Positions 20,554-31,310 of a DNA stretch of 64,000 nt are shown piece after piece. Origin of the DNA: Lathyrus oleraceus (lineage: Eukaryota > Streptophyta > Magnoliopsida > Fabales > Fabaceae); assembly GCF_024323335.1 (NCBI RefSeq), contig NC_066583.1, positions 408,964,031 to 409,028,030 on the forward strand, in the 5' to 3' direction. How positions within the stretch are numbered: the first letter of the stretch is position 1; every line of letters starts with the position of its first letter. The notes under the pieces are model-generated. The model made no database searches. It was given only the letters and a program-made list of their open reading frames with translations, and was not told where the DNA came from. Position numbers and translations under genes: made by a program.

Positions 20554-23500
20554 GTTGGTTCTCAAACCGATTGAATACAATGATCCTACTCCCTCTCCAA
20601 ACTTTGATTTCCCCGTGTTTGAAGCCGAGGAAGAGACTGATGATGAAGAAGTATATGATGAATTATCTCATTCAGTTGAGCACGAGGAAAAAGCCATTCA
20701 GTCGTTCGAAGAGCAGATTGAACTAATCAACTTGGGTTCCGAAGATGATGTGAAGGAAGTCAAGATTTGGTCTCAACTGTATCTAGAGGCTAAGAAGGGG
20801 TTGATTGATCTTCTTCGAGAATATTTAGATTTGTTTTCTTGGTCCTATCAAGACATGCCTGGTTTGGATTCTGATATTGTGGAGCATAGATTGCCATTGA
20901 AGCCAGAATGCCCGCCGGTCAAGTAGAAGTTAAGGAGAACTCATCCTGATATGGCAGTTAAAATCAAAGAGGAAGTGCAAAAGCAGATTGATGCTCATTT
21001 CCTTGTTACCTCCGAGTATCCGCAGTGGGTGGTCAATATTGTGCTTGTATCGAAGAAGGATGGAAAAGTCCGCATGTGTGTTGATTACAAAGATTTGAAC
21101 AAAGCTAGTCCGAAAGATGATTTTCCTCTACCATACATTGATATGTTGATAGACAATACAACTAAATTCAAAGTCTTTTCGTTTGTGGACAAATTTTTCG
21201 GTTATAATCAAATCAAGATGGCACCTGAAGATATGGAGAAAACCGCATTCATTACATCCTGGGGAACATTCTATTATAGAGTGATGCCTTTCGGTTTGAA
21301 GAATGCTGGTGCAACATACCAGAGAGCTATGACCACTCTTTTTAATGATATGATGCATAAAGATATTGAATTTTATGTTGATGATATGATTGCCAAATCA
21401 AGCGATGAAGAAGAAAATGTTGGGCATTTGTTGAAGTTATTCCAGCGTTTGAGGAAGTACAAACTCCACTTGAATCCCAATAAATGTAATTTCGGTGTTC
21501 GTTCTGGTAAGTTGTTGGGCTTTATTGTTAGTGAGAAGGGTATTGAGGTTGATCCCACCAAGGTCAAAGCAATACAAGAGATGCTTGCGCCCAAAACTGA
21601 GAAGCAAGTAAGAGGTTTTCTCGGCCGCTTGAATTATATGTCGAGATTTATATCGCATATGACTGCCACATGTACGCATATTTTCAAGCTTCTTCAGAAA
21701 GACCAGTCTTATGATTGGACCAAAGATTTCCAGAAAGCTTTTGACAGTATCAAAGATTATCTGCTCGAGCCTCTGATTTTGTCTTCGCCTGTTGAAGGAA
21801 GACCCTTGATCATGTATTTGACTGTGCTTGATGGGAGTATGAGTTGTGTTCTTGGTCAACAAGATGAATCTAGAAAGAAAGAATATGCAATTTACTACCT
21901 CAGTAAGAAATTCACTGACTGTGAGACTCGGTATTCTATGCTGGAAAAGACTTGTTGCGCATTGACTTGGGCTGCTAAGCGTCTGCGCCAGTATATGTTG
22001 AATCATACTACTTGGCTGATATCAAAATGGATCTAATTAAGTAAAAATTTTAGAAGCCTGCTTTAACTGGGAGGATTTCCAGTTGGCAAATGTTGTTATC
22101 CGAGTATGATATTGAATACCGATCTCAGAAATCTATTAAAGGTAGTGCCTTGGCTGACCATTTTGGCTCACCAACCAATTGAAGATTACCAGTCAATGCA
22201 GTATGATTTTCCTGAGGAAGAGATTTTGTACTTGAAGATGAAAGATTATGATGAACCATTGCTTGAAGAAGGGCCAAAACCTGGTTCTCGTTGGGGCATG
22301 GTATTTAACGGAGATGTTAATTCATATGGTAATGGCATTGGGGCAGTGATCATTACTCCTCAAGGCACTCATTTTTCGTTCACAACTAGATTAACTCTCA
22401 AGTGTACAAACAACATGGTTGAGTATGAAACTTGCATTATGGGGCTTGAAGAGGCCATTGATCTCAGAATCAAATATCTTGATGTCTATGGAGATTCAAC
22501 TTTGGTTGTGAATCAGATCAAAGGTGAATGGGAGACGAATCAACCCGGTTTGATACCATATAGAGACTATGCGAGGAGGATTTCAACTTTCTTTACAAAG
22601 GTTGAGTTTCATCATATCCATCGAGATGAAAGCCGGATGGCAGATGCTCTTGCAACGTTGGCTTCAACGATTGTGGTGAAATTTTGGAATGAAGTTCTCA
22701 ATTTGATTGTGATGCGTCTTGATAGGCCAACTCATGTATTTGTTGTTAAAGAAGTCAAAGATGAGAAGCCATGGTATTTTGATATCAAGTGCTTCCTCTT
22801 AAGTCAGATTTACCCGCCTGGGGCATCTTTGAAAGATAAGAAGACTTTAAGAAGATTAGCTGGAAACTTCTACCTGAATGGTGATGTACTTTACAAGAGA
22901 AATTTCAATATGGTTCTGCTCAGATGCGTGGATAGACACGAAGCAGACTTGTTAATGACTGAAGTCCATGAAGGTTTCTTTGGTACTCATCCCAATGGAC
23001 ATGCTATGGCAAAGAAGATGTTGAGAGCAGGTTACTATTGGCTGACAATGGAATTTTACTGTTGCAAGTTTGTGAAGAAATGCCATAAGTGTCAAATATA
23101 TGCAGATAAAATTCATGTTCCTTCGAAACTGTTGAATGTCATTTCCTCTCCATGGCCTTTCTCCATGTGGGGAATTGATATGATTGGCATGATCGAGACC
23201 AAAGCTTCGAACGAACATCGTTACATTCTGGTGGCTATTGATTACTTCACAGAGTGGGTTGAAGCGGCATCATATGCAAATGTAACCAAGCAAGTTGTTG
23301 TAAGGTTTATCAAGAATCAGATTATATGCCATTATGGTGTGCCGGGTAAGATCATTACTGATAATGGATGGAACTTGAACAATAACATGGTGGAAGATCT
23401 TTGCAAAGACTTCAAGATTGCACATCATAATTCTTCTCCCTACAGAGCTAAGATGAATAGGGATGTTGAAGCTATAAATAAGAACATCAATAAGATCATT

Positions 23501-24019
23501 CAGAAGATGATTGTGACATATAAGGATTGGCATGAGATGTTCCCATTTGCTTTGTATGGATACCGTACATCCATCCGCACTTCAACAGGGGCAACCCCTT
23601 TCTCTCTCGTTTATGGCATGGAAGCTGTGCTCCTAGTAGAGGTTGAGATCCCATCATTGTGTGTCTTAATGGAAACCAAGTTGATAGAAGTTGAATGGTG
23701 CCAGACCAGATATGACCAACTCAATTTAATTGAAGAGAAGAGGTTGACTGTCATGTTTCATGGTCAGTTATATCAGCAAAGAATGAAGGAAGCTTTTGAT
23801 AAGAAGGTCAGGCCTCGTGTGTTCAGAGAAGGTGACCTTATGCTCAAGAAGATTTTATCTTTCAAACCCGATGCTAGGGGCAAACGGACTCCTAACTATG
23901 AAGACCCATATGTTGTTAAAAGAGCCTTTTCAGGCGGTGCTTTTATTCTTACAACTATGGATGATGAAGAGTTCACTTGTCATGTTAATGCCGATGCAGT
24001 CAAGAAATACTTTGCCTAA
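20554..24019 (+). pseudogene. Ogre pol: RT, RNase H, second (archaeal-type) RNase H, integrase
   Basis: RT (about 20950-21600) has [35 protein letters not shown] and the catalytic YVDDM near 21375. The native RNase H (about 21800-22020) is followed by a connection segment out of frame between compensating one-base changes near 22024 and 22160. A second RNase H at about 22285-22680 (VFNGDVNSYGNGIGAVIITP, YGDSTLVVNQIKGEWETNQ) is the archaeal-type domain that defines the Tat lineage. Integrase follows: HHCC finger with intact KKCHKC (about 23080), WGIDMIGM with the first Asp, IITDNG with the second and the Glu in DVEAIN (about 23465). The C-terminus ends at 24019. One TAG at 20924 also breaks the frame, yet 637 codons from 22106 are open. 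Confidence 0.88.
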
Positions 24020-25584
24020 AAAGAAAAGAACAACTCGCTAAGTTGAAAACCTGAAAGGACGGCTTAGGCAAAAATGAGCATCTCGGTGGGTTGAAAACCC
24101 GAAAGGGCGATCTGGGCAAAAGATAGAGACATAAAACAAAAATTTATCCCGGTAGATTGAGCATCCCACTTGGGGCAATCTAAGCAAAAATTAGGGCTAA
24201 TGGAAAGTAACTGAATTCGGTTGGTCCTAGTCCTTTAGACAGTTTTGAGCATGTCATTTGGTTCTGATTCATTATTCTCAACCAAAGCCAAGAGCAAAAC
24301 GGATATTGAAGTTGGTAGGAGGAGTAGTGATCATTGTATTCAATGTAGCCATTTTCCATGTAAATTACCATTTTCAACTTTTGTAAAGATCTATGGAGTC
24401 TTGTCATTTACAGACTACCATCCTATTAAATAAAGTTGAGCTTTTTATCCAATTGTTTCTACTCTTATTTATTCCAGCTAAATAAAATTGAATTTTTATG
24501 ATGATAGTTTTGAAATAAATTAATAAATAAAGATCATTTTTCTTAAGAATATAAAAGCAATTACTTTAAGAACAATATATTTCAGTAAGGAATATTAACA
24601 GCAGACTGAGAACAGGTGAAGCCTTGTTGGTCTTCCCCGAGCAGTTGATTTAGTGTTTTTCCCAACAATTCGTCAGGCATTCCCCAGCTAAGTTGTAGGT
24701 TCACATCCATATCAATTGGCTCAAACCCCCGTGTAGAGTTTTATCTCTTGTATTCCCCAGCGGAGTTCATCTTCAGATATCGAAGATCTCTTGTTCCCGA
24801 CAATATTTGGTTCTGAGCAACATTTGGTCCCCTACGAGGTTGTCTCCCATTTGATATGGTGTCGACCTAAAATTCCCCACAGAGTTGATAGTTTGGATCC
24901 TCAACAGATCTTCTCTCTCTCTCTCTCCCCCCAGCCAAGGTTGAGTTATGCAGAGCCAGATGATTTATGTTCATCCTCAGCATTTTTCTCCAGTTGGTGT
25001 TTCCATCTTGTTGAGATTGGTTGAGTGTTGCAACGATGACTCAAATCTGTGATATTAGTATCCTTTGCGATTGTTTTGTCAGCATAATTATAATCATATA
25101 CATACATATTCATGCATAAAACACATCATCAAATATTTCATTATGCATTTTATTGCATTTGATTCCTTATTTCTGATCTCCTGCTATAATGGTATTATTT
25201 CCCCATACAGGTTTGGTGTGTCTGTCCTCCTTCAATTATAGAGTGTCAGCCCCCTTTGGCAGAAAGAGTTTAACCTTTCTCATTCCCCATTGAGTTCTTT
25301 CCTCGTGGATGATTATTATTTCAGTTTCCTCCCCAATTAACTATCTGAATGGAACCACTCCCCTTGAGTTATATCCTCATTGGGTTGAGTCATTGTTTGA
25401 CTGTTTCTTTCTAGTTACTACCTAGATGGATATTTTCTGGTCCCTCGAAAGTTTATTGCCCAGTAACTGGTAATACTCTTCTCGATTTTTGAGTATATTA
25501 CTTTTGCCCAATACCCGGTAAAATGTGATTTACTTCCTTTTCTTTCCCCAACGAATTCATTTTCATGTTTCCCTAGGAAGTTTA
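24020..25584 (+). other. 3' UTR of element C, cut by the copia insertion
   Basis: No gene. The first 170 bp hold three imperfect units of about 50 bp, each ending in a variant of AGGCAAAA. From 24630 on, short motifs of the type TTCCCCAGCGGAGTT recur (24632, 24679, 24752, 24872, 25282). Two CCAGTAACTGGTAAT-like motifs lie at 25458 and 25506. The same motif families occur in the A 3' UTR. Sequence stops at the copia LTR. Confidence 0.6.
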
Positions 25585-26863
25585 TGAAGGAGAATTTCCA
25601 TCCAAGGCGCAGCGGAATTTAAAAATTTCTCCATTTAGTGATCCTTACGAATGGGCATGATCAGTGATAGAATCGTTACCTCTTGTGGCGATCACGAACG
25701 TTGAACGATGACAACGTCTCTACTCAGTCCACACGAACAGATTCCTTCAATCTCAGTGCTAGCTGCTACGAATGAAGGCTTTGATTGAGAGAGAGAGAGA
25801 AACGAAATGCAAGAGTGACAATGCTTCTACCCAAGGGTTCTATTTATAGAACCACTTGTGTGGGCTTCAAGCTAAAAAGCCCACTTAAGTGTATTTTGGC
25901 CCATATCTTATAATATGCCCAAAATCACTTAAGCGTGTGGTACCTTACCATATTTCGTATTCCACTTAAGTGCACCGTACCTTACGGTGTTCCTTAGTTA
26001 CTCTATTTCTCACCAATCCGTCCTTTGCGTGTGACCCTGTAGGTTTTCGCGACGTTGGCAATTATATTAAATCACGCATTTAATATAATAAACAGTGAGC
26101 GGTATCTAGCAACACATCACTGCTACCCAAGACACGAAAGTGTCATGTGATCTGACAAATCCTTCTGTGATAATAATTATGTGTATAATTACCCTTTTGC
26201 CCTTATGCCTATATTGAACACAAGGCATAGACCGTGTCATCCTTGTCCAGTTCAATATTGGGCCCATAAACATTTATCCTGTTACGCAGGATGGGCAAAT
26301 TCCATCTAGGTCACTCATGTCTCTTAGCATGCTTCGTGGAGTACCCATCAACTGTCTTTATGGTTATCCAGTTACGAACAATGTTGGATCAGCAATAAAG
26401 CACTCGACTATACATCTAGGGTCCATAGTGGTTTTAGGTCGAAGAGTGGTATACACCATTATCACCATGAGAATAACTTATGACACTTTGCATAACATTC
26501 TATATAGTATTCTCATAACGGGTCAATCCAGTATGAATATTACTCTTAATATTCATACCTATGTTTAAGACTTGATAACTCTTTATCCATGATCCATGAG
26601 ACGTGACCATCAGTCTACAAACATAATAGTCTTCATGCTTTAATGTTATCCCACTTCACAATAAAGCTTGACTACAGATACTTTAAGAATAATGTCCTTA
26701 TGTTTAATGTGATCTCATGATTAAGTCATACTTGATACATTAAACTGACTATCTATTCCAGGGACTTTATTAAACAAACATAATAAAGAAAAATGCCTTT
26801 TATTATTAATAAATAATTCGATACAAGTACCAAAAGTATTGGCCTCTAGGGCTTACACCAACA
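25585..26863 (-). repeat. 3' LTR of the copia element
   Basis: In sense direction it starts TGTTGGTGTAAGCC at 26863, directly after a PPT, and ends near TCTCCTTCA at about 25585. The sense 3' end contains TTCCGCTGCGCC, a motif I recall as common near copia LTR ends. The left boundary is the less certain end, since no second LTR is visible. A TATA box lies at 25848-25841. Confidence 0.75.
25841..25848 (-). promoter_or_regulatory. TATA box in the copia LTR
   Basis: On the minus strand TTCTATAAATAGAACCC. It lies inside the LTR in sense orientation, a normal place for the element promoter. Confidence 0.65.
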
Positions 26864-26873
26864 ATCTCCCACT
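26864..26873 (-). other. Polypurine tract of the copia element
   Basis: AGTGGGAGAT on the minus strand, directly before the LTR start TGTTGG and directly after the pol stop at 26880-26878. AGTGGGAGATTGTTGG is a frequent junction in plant copia elements. Confidence 0.8.
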
Positions 26874-26877
26874 AGCA

Positions 26878-29787
26878 CTAGAGCCAATTAGGCATATCCC
26901 TAATGCCCATAGATCTAGTATGGCCATCATGCTTCTGCTGCGCAAGAGGCTTTGTCAGTGGGTCAGCAATATTGTCGAGTGTAGGTACTCTACATATTTT
27001 CACATCTCCTATATCTATTATCTCTCGAATGAGGTGATAACGCCTAAGTATGTGTTTGGATCGTTGGTGAGATCTAGGCTCCTTAGCTTGTGCGATAGCA
27101 CCATTGTAATCACAATAGAGACCAACGGGATCCACAATGCTAGGAACTATGTAAAGTTCACTAATGAACTTTTTGATCCAAACAACTTCCTTTGCTGCAC
27201 TTGAGGCAGCACTATACTCGGCCTCGATTGTAGAATCAGTAATTGTATCTTGCTTTGAACTTTTCCAGCTCACAGCGCCACCGTTTAAACAAAACACGTA
27301 ACCAGATTGCGATCTAAAGTCATCCTTATCTGTCTGGAAGCTAGCATCGGTGTATCCAAATACAACCAACTCTTCCTGACCTCCATATATCAAGAATGAG
27401 TCCTTAGTCCTTCTCAAGTACTTAAGGATATTCTTGACAGCTACCCAATGGGCATCACCAGGATCAAATTGGTACCTACTCGTTGCACTTAAAGCATACG
27501 AGACATCTGGTCGAGTACATAACATGGCATACATGATAGATCCTATTGCAGATGCATATGGAATCTTATTCATGCGATCCCTTTCTTCCTCAGTTGAAGG
27601 GGATTGTGTTTTTGATAGACATAGGCCATGTTGCATAGGTATGAATCCTTTCTTGGAATCATGCATATTAAAGCGTCTCAGCACTTTGTCTATGTACGTA
27701 CTCTGACTTAGGCCAAGCAGTTTTTGTGATCTATCTCTATAGATTCTGATTCCTAATATATAGGCTGTTTCACCTAGGTCCTTCATAGAAAAGCATTTCC
27801 CCAACCAAGACTTTACTTGTTGCAGGGTAGGGATATCATTTCCAATGAGTAATATGTCATCTACATATAATACCAGGAAAATGATCATGCTCCCACTAAC
27901 CTTCTTGTAGACACAAGGCTCATCTTCGTTCTTGATGAATCCATATTGTTTTACTGTTTCATCAAAACGAAGATTCCAACTTCTAGAAGCTTGCTTCAAT
28001 CCATAGATTGACCTTTGTAACTTACATATCTTTTGGGCTTCTTCTGGTATGTCAAATCCTTCAGGTTGTGTCATGTACACATCCTCAAGAATATTCCCAT
28101 TAAGGAAAGCAGTTTTGACATCCATCTGCCATATTTCATAATCATGATATGCAGCGATAGCAAGTAAAATCCGAACAGATTTAAGCATTGCAACTGGTGA
28201 AAAGGTTTCATCATAGTCAACCCCATGAATTTGTTTATATCCTTTTGCAACCAGTCTTGCCTTATAGGTATGTACCTTACCATCCATGTCAGTCTTCTTT
28301 TTGAAGACCCACTTGCATCCTATAGGGTTGACTCCTACAGGAGGCTCTACCAAGGTCCAAACTCGGTTTGTGTACATGGAATCCATTTCAGATTTCATGG
28401 CTTCTAGCCACTTCTCAGACTCGGGACCAGTTATGGCCTCTTGGTAGGTCACAGGCTCATCTTGATCCATGAGTAATACATCACCTTGATCTGTTATGAG
28501 ATATCCATATCTCTCAGGTAGGTGACGTATCCTGCTTGACCTACGCTGGTCTTGTTCTACTTGAGCAGGTTGCTCTTCCACAACTACTTGTGTTTCCTGC
28601 TCTAATTCCTCCATAGGTGTATCGATGCTTTGTGATTCTTGAATTTCTTCAAGCTCTACTTTCCTCCCATTGATTCCTTTGGAAATAAAATCCTTTTCTA
28701 GGAAAACTCCAGTTCGAACGAAAAACACTTTGCCCTCTGAAGGATTGTAGAAGTAATACCCTCTTGTTTCTTTAGGATACCCCACAAATAAGCAATTGTG
28801 AGATTTGGGTTCAAGCTTAGTTGAAATTTTTCGTTTCACATAAACTTCGCAACCCCAAGTCTTCATGTAAGACATATGTGGTTTCTTACCCCTCCATATC
28901 TCATATGGTGTCTTCTCAACCTTTTTGGATGGAACACGGTTAAGTGTGTAAGCTGCTGTCAATAGTGCATGTTCCCAAAAGGAGTTTGGAAGATCGGCGT
29001 GACTCATCATGGATCAGACCATGTCTAACAGGGTTCGATTTCTTCTCTCAGATACACCATTCCATTAGGGTGTTCCAGGAGGAGTAAGTTGGGATAGGAT
29101 CCCACACTCTTGCAGATGGTCATCAAACTCTAGGCTTAAATACTCACCACCTCGATCTGATCGAAGAGTTTTAATATTCTTACCTTGGTTTTGTACTTCA
29201 TTCTTGAATTCCTTGAACTTTTCAAAGGACTCTGATTTGTGTTTCATTAAATACACATAACCATATCTACTGAAATCATCAGTAAATGTGATGAAGTACT
29301 GAAAACCTCCTCTGGCTGGTATGTTCAGTGGTCCACATACATCAGTATGTATGAGGGCCAAAAGATCATTAGCTCTTTCACCTTTTCCTGTGAATGGAGA
29401 CTTTGTCATCTTTCCAATTAAACAAGATTTGCATGTCTCATATGATTCATAATCAAAAGAGTCTAATAGTCCATCTTTATGGAGTTTGGAAATGCGTTTC
29501 TCATTTATGTGGCCTAGTCGACAATGCCAAAGGTAAGTTGGATTTAACTCATTAGGTTTCATCCTTTTAGTATTAATGTTATAAATAGGCATTTCAAGAT
29601 CAAGGACATATAGTCCATTGTTCATTTGTGCAGAAGCATAGAATATATCATTCAAATAAATTAAGCAACAATTGTTCTTTATTATAAATGAAAAACCAAA
29701 CTTGCCCAAACAAGAAACGAAAATAATATTCCTGCTAATTGCAGGTACATAATAACAGTTCTCTAACTGAACTATTAAACCACTAGG
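26878..29787 (-). pseudogene. Copia pol: GAG-pre-integrase, integrase, RT, RNase H; truncated and with two stops
   Basis: One frame runs from the Ogre junction (29787) to a TAG at 26880-26878 without frameshift, about 970 codons. Order in sense: the pre-integrase zinc finger (LWHCRLGH and CKSCLIGK); integrase core with HTDVCGP, LRSDRGGEY and the Glu in VSERR; then RT with TYKARLVAKGYKQ, QMDVKTAFLNG and the catalytic YVDDILLIG (about 27865); then RNase H with YTDASFQTD, TIEAEY and a conserved ADPLTKPL end. Two nonsense codons interrupt the integrase near 29065 (TAA where CAA is usual) and 29020 (TGA where CGA is usual); both fit C-to-T change. Gag and protease are not in the window. Apart from these stops it is well kept. 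Confidence 0.9.
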
Positions 29788-31302
29788 TGTAAGACCCTAA
29801 TTTTGTCCCTAAGATCCCTCATGGCATCATAACATTGCATTGCATAGCCTCAAGGATCATTGAGCATCTTGGTTCCTTTTCCTTTTGGGTGGGACTCCTT
29901 GTGAGTGGTTTGAGATCACCAAGCATGCTTGAATTGTATATCATTGCTTTTCTTATTTTGTTTACTAACCGAAAGCACAAAAATATGTCACTAACATCTT
30001 TTGTTTGTAGCTTGAGCAATCACAAGGTCCAAACTTTTAGGAGATCCTATGTACAAAGACATGGTCAAGAGGAGATGAAAACAAGCATGGTAATGGTTCC
30101 CAAAGCTCTCATCCATCAAATATGCCTCCCTAGTATCTCAATTCATCATTTTGAGCAAAGCAAGTCAAAGGATTTGAGGTTTGTTCCCCAAAGAAGCCCT
30201 AATTCATCTGTGCACCACAATACCTTGCTCATGAAGCAACCTCAGCCCATGGTCAAATGCAATCAAGGGAAGTTCTTTAATTCATCATTTCATGCATATG
30301 TGAACTTATTTGAGTGTCCTCAATCATCAATTCATCAAGATATGAGGCATGGACTTGAGAAGTTGATCAGTCAATCCATCTGACTATCTTGAAATACACT
30401 GAAACCTAACTTTTTATGTGTTGGTCAAATGGAGATGGTTCCAAAAGCAACAATGTTCTTAAGGACAAGGTTAACAACTTTTATTTTCATCAAAATTTGA
30501 TTTGAAGCTTCGAAAACCATCTTCCATTCCAATACATTATAGGTCATTTTGACTAAAACCCTAATTTTGGGTCAACTTCCCAAAGACATAACTAATTCAT
30601 TTTTTATGATTTTGAGGTGGGATCAAATGCATTGGAAATCTTGAGATGTCTACTTAAAATGTTATGTTGAACAAAATTTCAAAATCTCAAAGGAAATACA
30701 TGTGATAATGCAAGACATTATAGGTCCTTTTGGGACAAATGCATTAAAAGTCAAAAAAGCCCAACTTCAAGTGCCCATAACTCTTTCATCAAAAATCCAA
30801 ATGATGCAAAATTTAAGTCCATTTTGATTGTATTGAAAAGATCTAAAACTTTGATGTTAGAGGTTTTTCCATATGAAGCTTGCATCATCAAAACAGAAAG
30901 GCTTGAAAGTTGGCCAATTTTAGAAACCTTGCCTTGACATGTTTTGCACATCACACTTTAAACTCAAATTTCATACATTTCCACACTGCAAATGAATTTT
31001 TGCCCAACATAACATTTGTTCCTTATACAAATACCTTTCCAACCATTACCCATATGCCTATGCTTGGATTTTCTAAATGGTACTTTTGAAGAGATGATTG
31101 TTTAGGTACAAATGGAGAATTCACTTGAAATCTTGTAACATGAGCAATTGCCTTTGCATTTCACACGTCCATTTCCATTTGGCTGATGCTCAGAGTTCAT
31201 TTGGCATTATTTTTGGGCCTTGTGCATGATCATGCAAGCTCATGCAATGAAGCTTCACATGCCATGCACACGGATTGCTCACACTCTCCTTGCCATTTTC
31301 TC

Positions 31303-31310
31303 TATAAATA
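31303..31310 (+). promoter_or_regulatory. TATA box of Ogre LTR 1
   Basis: TATAAATA within TCTCTATAAATAGAGAC, a good plant TATA box. It is conserved in LTR 2 and in element C at the same relative place. The RNA start is expected about 30 bp downstream, making R and U5 together about 3.4 kb. Confidence 0.78.

Larger units (their letters stand above)
8862..25584 (+). mobile_element. Tat/Ogre-type Ty3/gypsy element 'C', old and missing its 3' LTR in this window
   Basis: The order is a 5.66-kb LTR, tRNA-Arg-type PBS, ORF1, gag, protease, intron, RT, RNase H, second RNase H, integrase and 3' UTR. This is the Ogre order. Proteins match those of elements A and B but are clearly more diverged. The 3' UTR is cut at 25584/25585 by a minus-strand copia LTR, so the remaining 3' UTR and LTR should lie right of the window. 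Every coding part carries several stops or frameshifts. Confidence 0.88.
25585..29787 (-). mobile_element. Ty1/copia element on the minus strand, 5' half missing from the window
   Basis: The 3' LTR, PPT, RNase H, RT, integrase and GAG-pre-integrase domain are present in copia order (integrase before RT). The pol frame is open up to 29787 and is cut there by the Ogre A LTR. Gag, protease and the 5' LTR should therefore lie right of the Ogre complex. The bases CTAGG before the Ogre LTR are the expected 5-bp target duplication. The element is inserted in the 3' UTR of element C. Confidence 0.88.

Noticed and set aside
24900..24930. CT-rich run near 24903-24926
   Set aside because: Simple-sequence stretch in the C 3' UTR; no further structure seen.
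29835..30383. 182-codon plus-strand ORF at the Ogre LTR start
   Set aside because: Begins in U3 before the promoter, and the homologous ORF in LTR 2 is split by a frame change; no domain.
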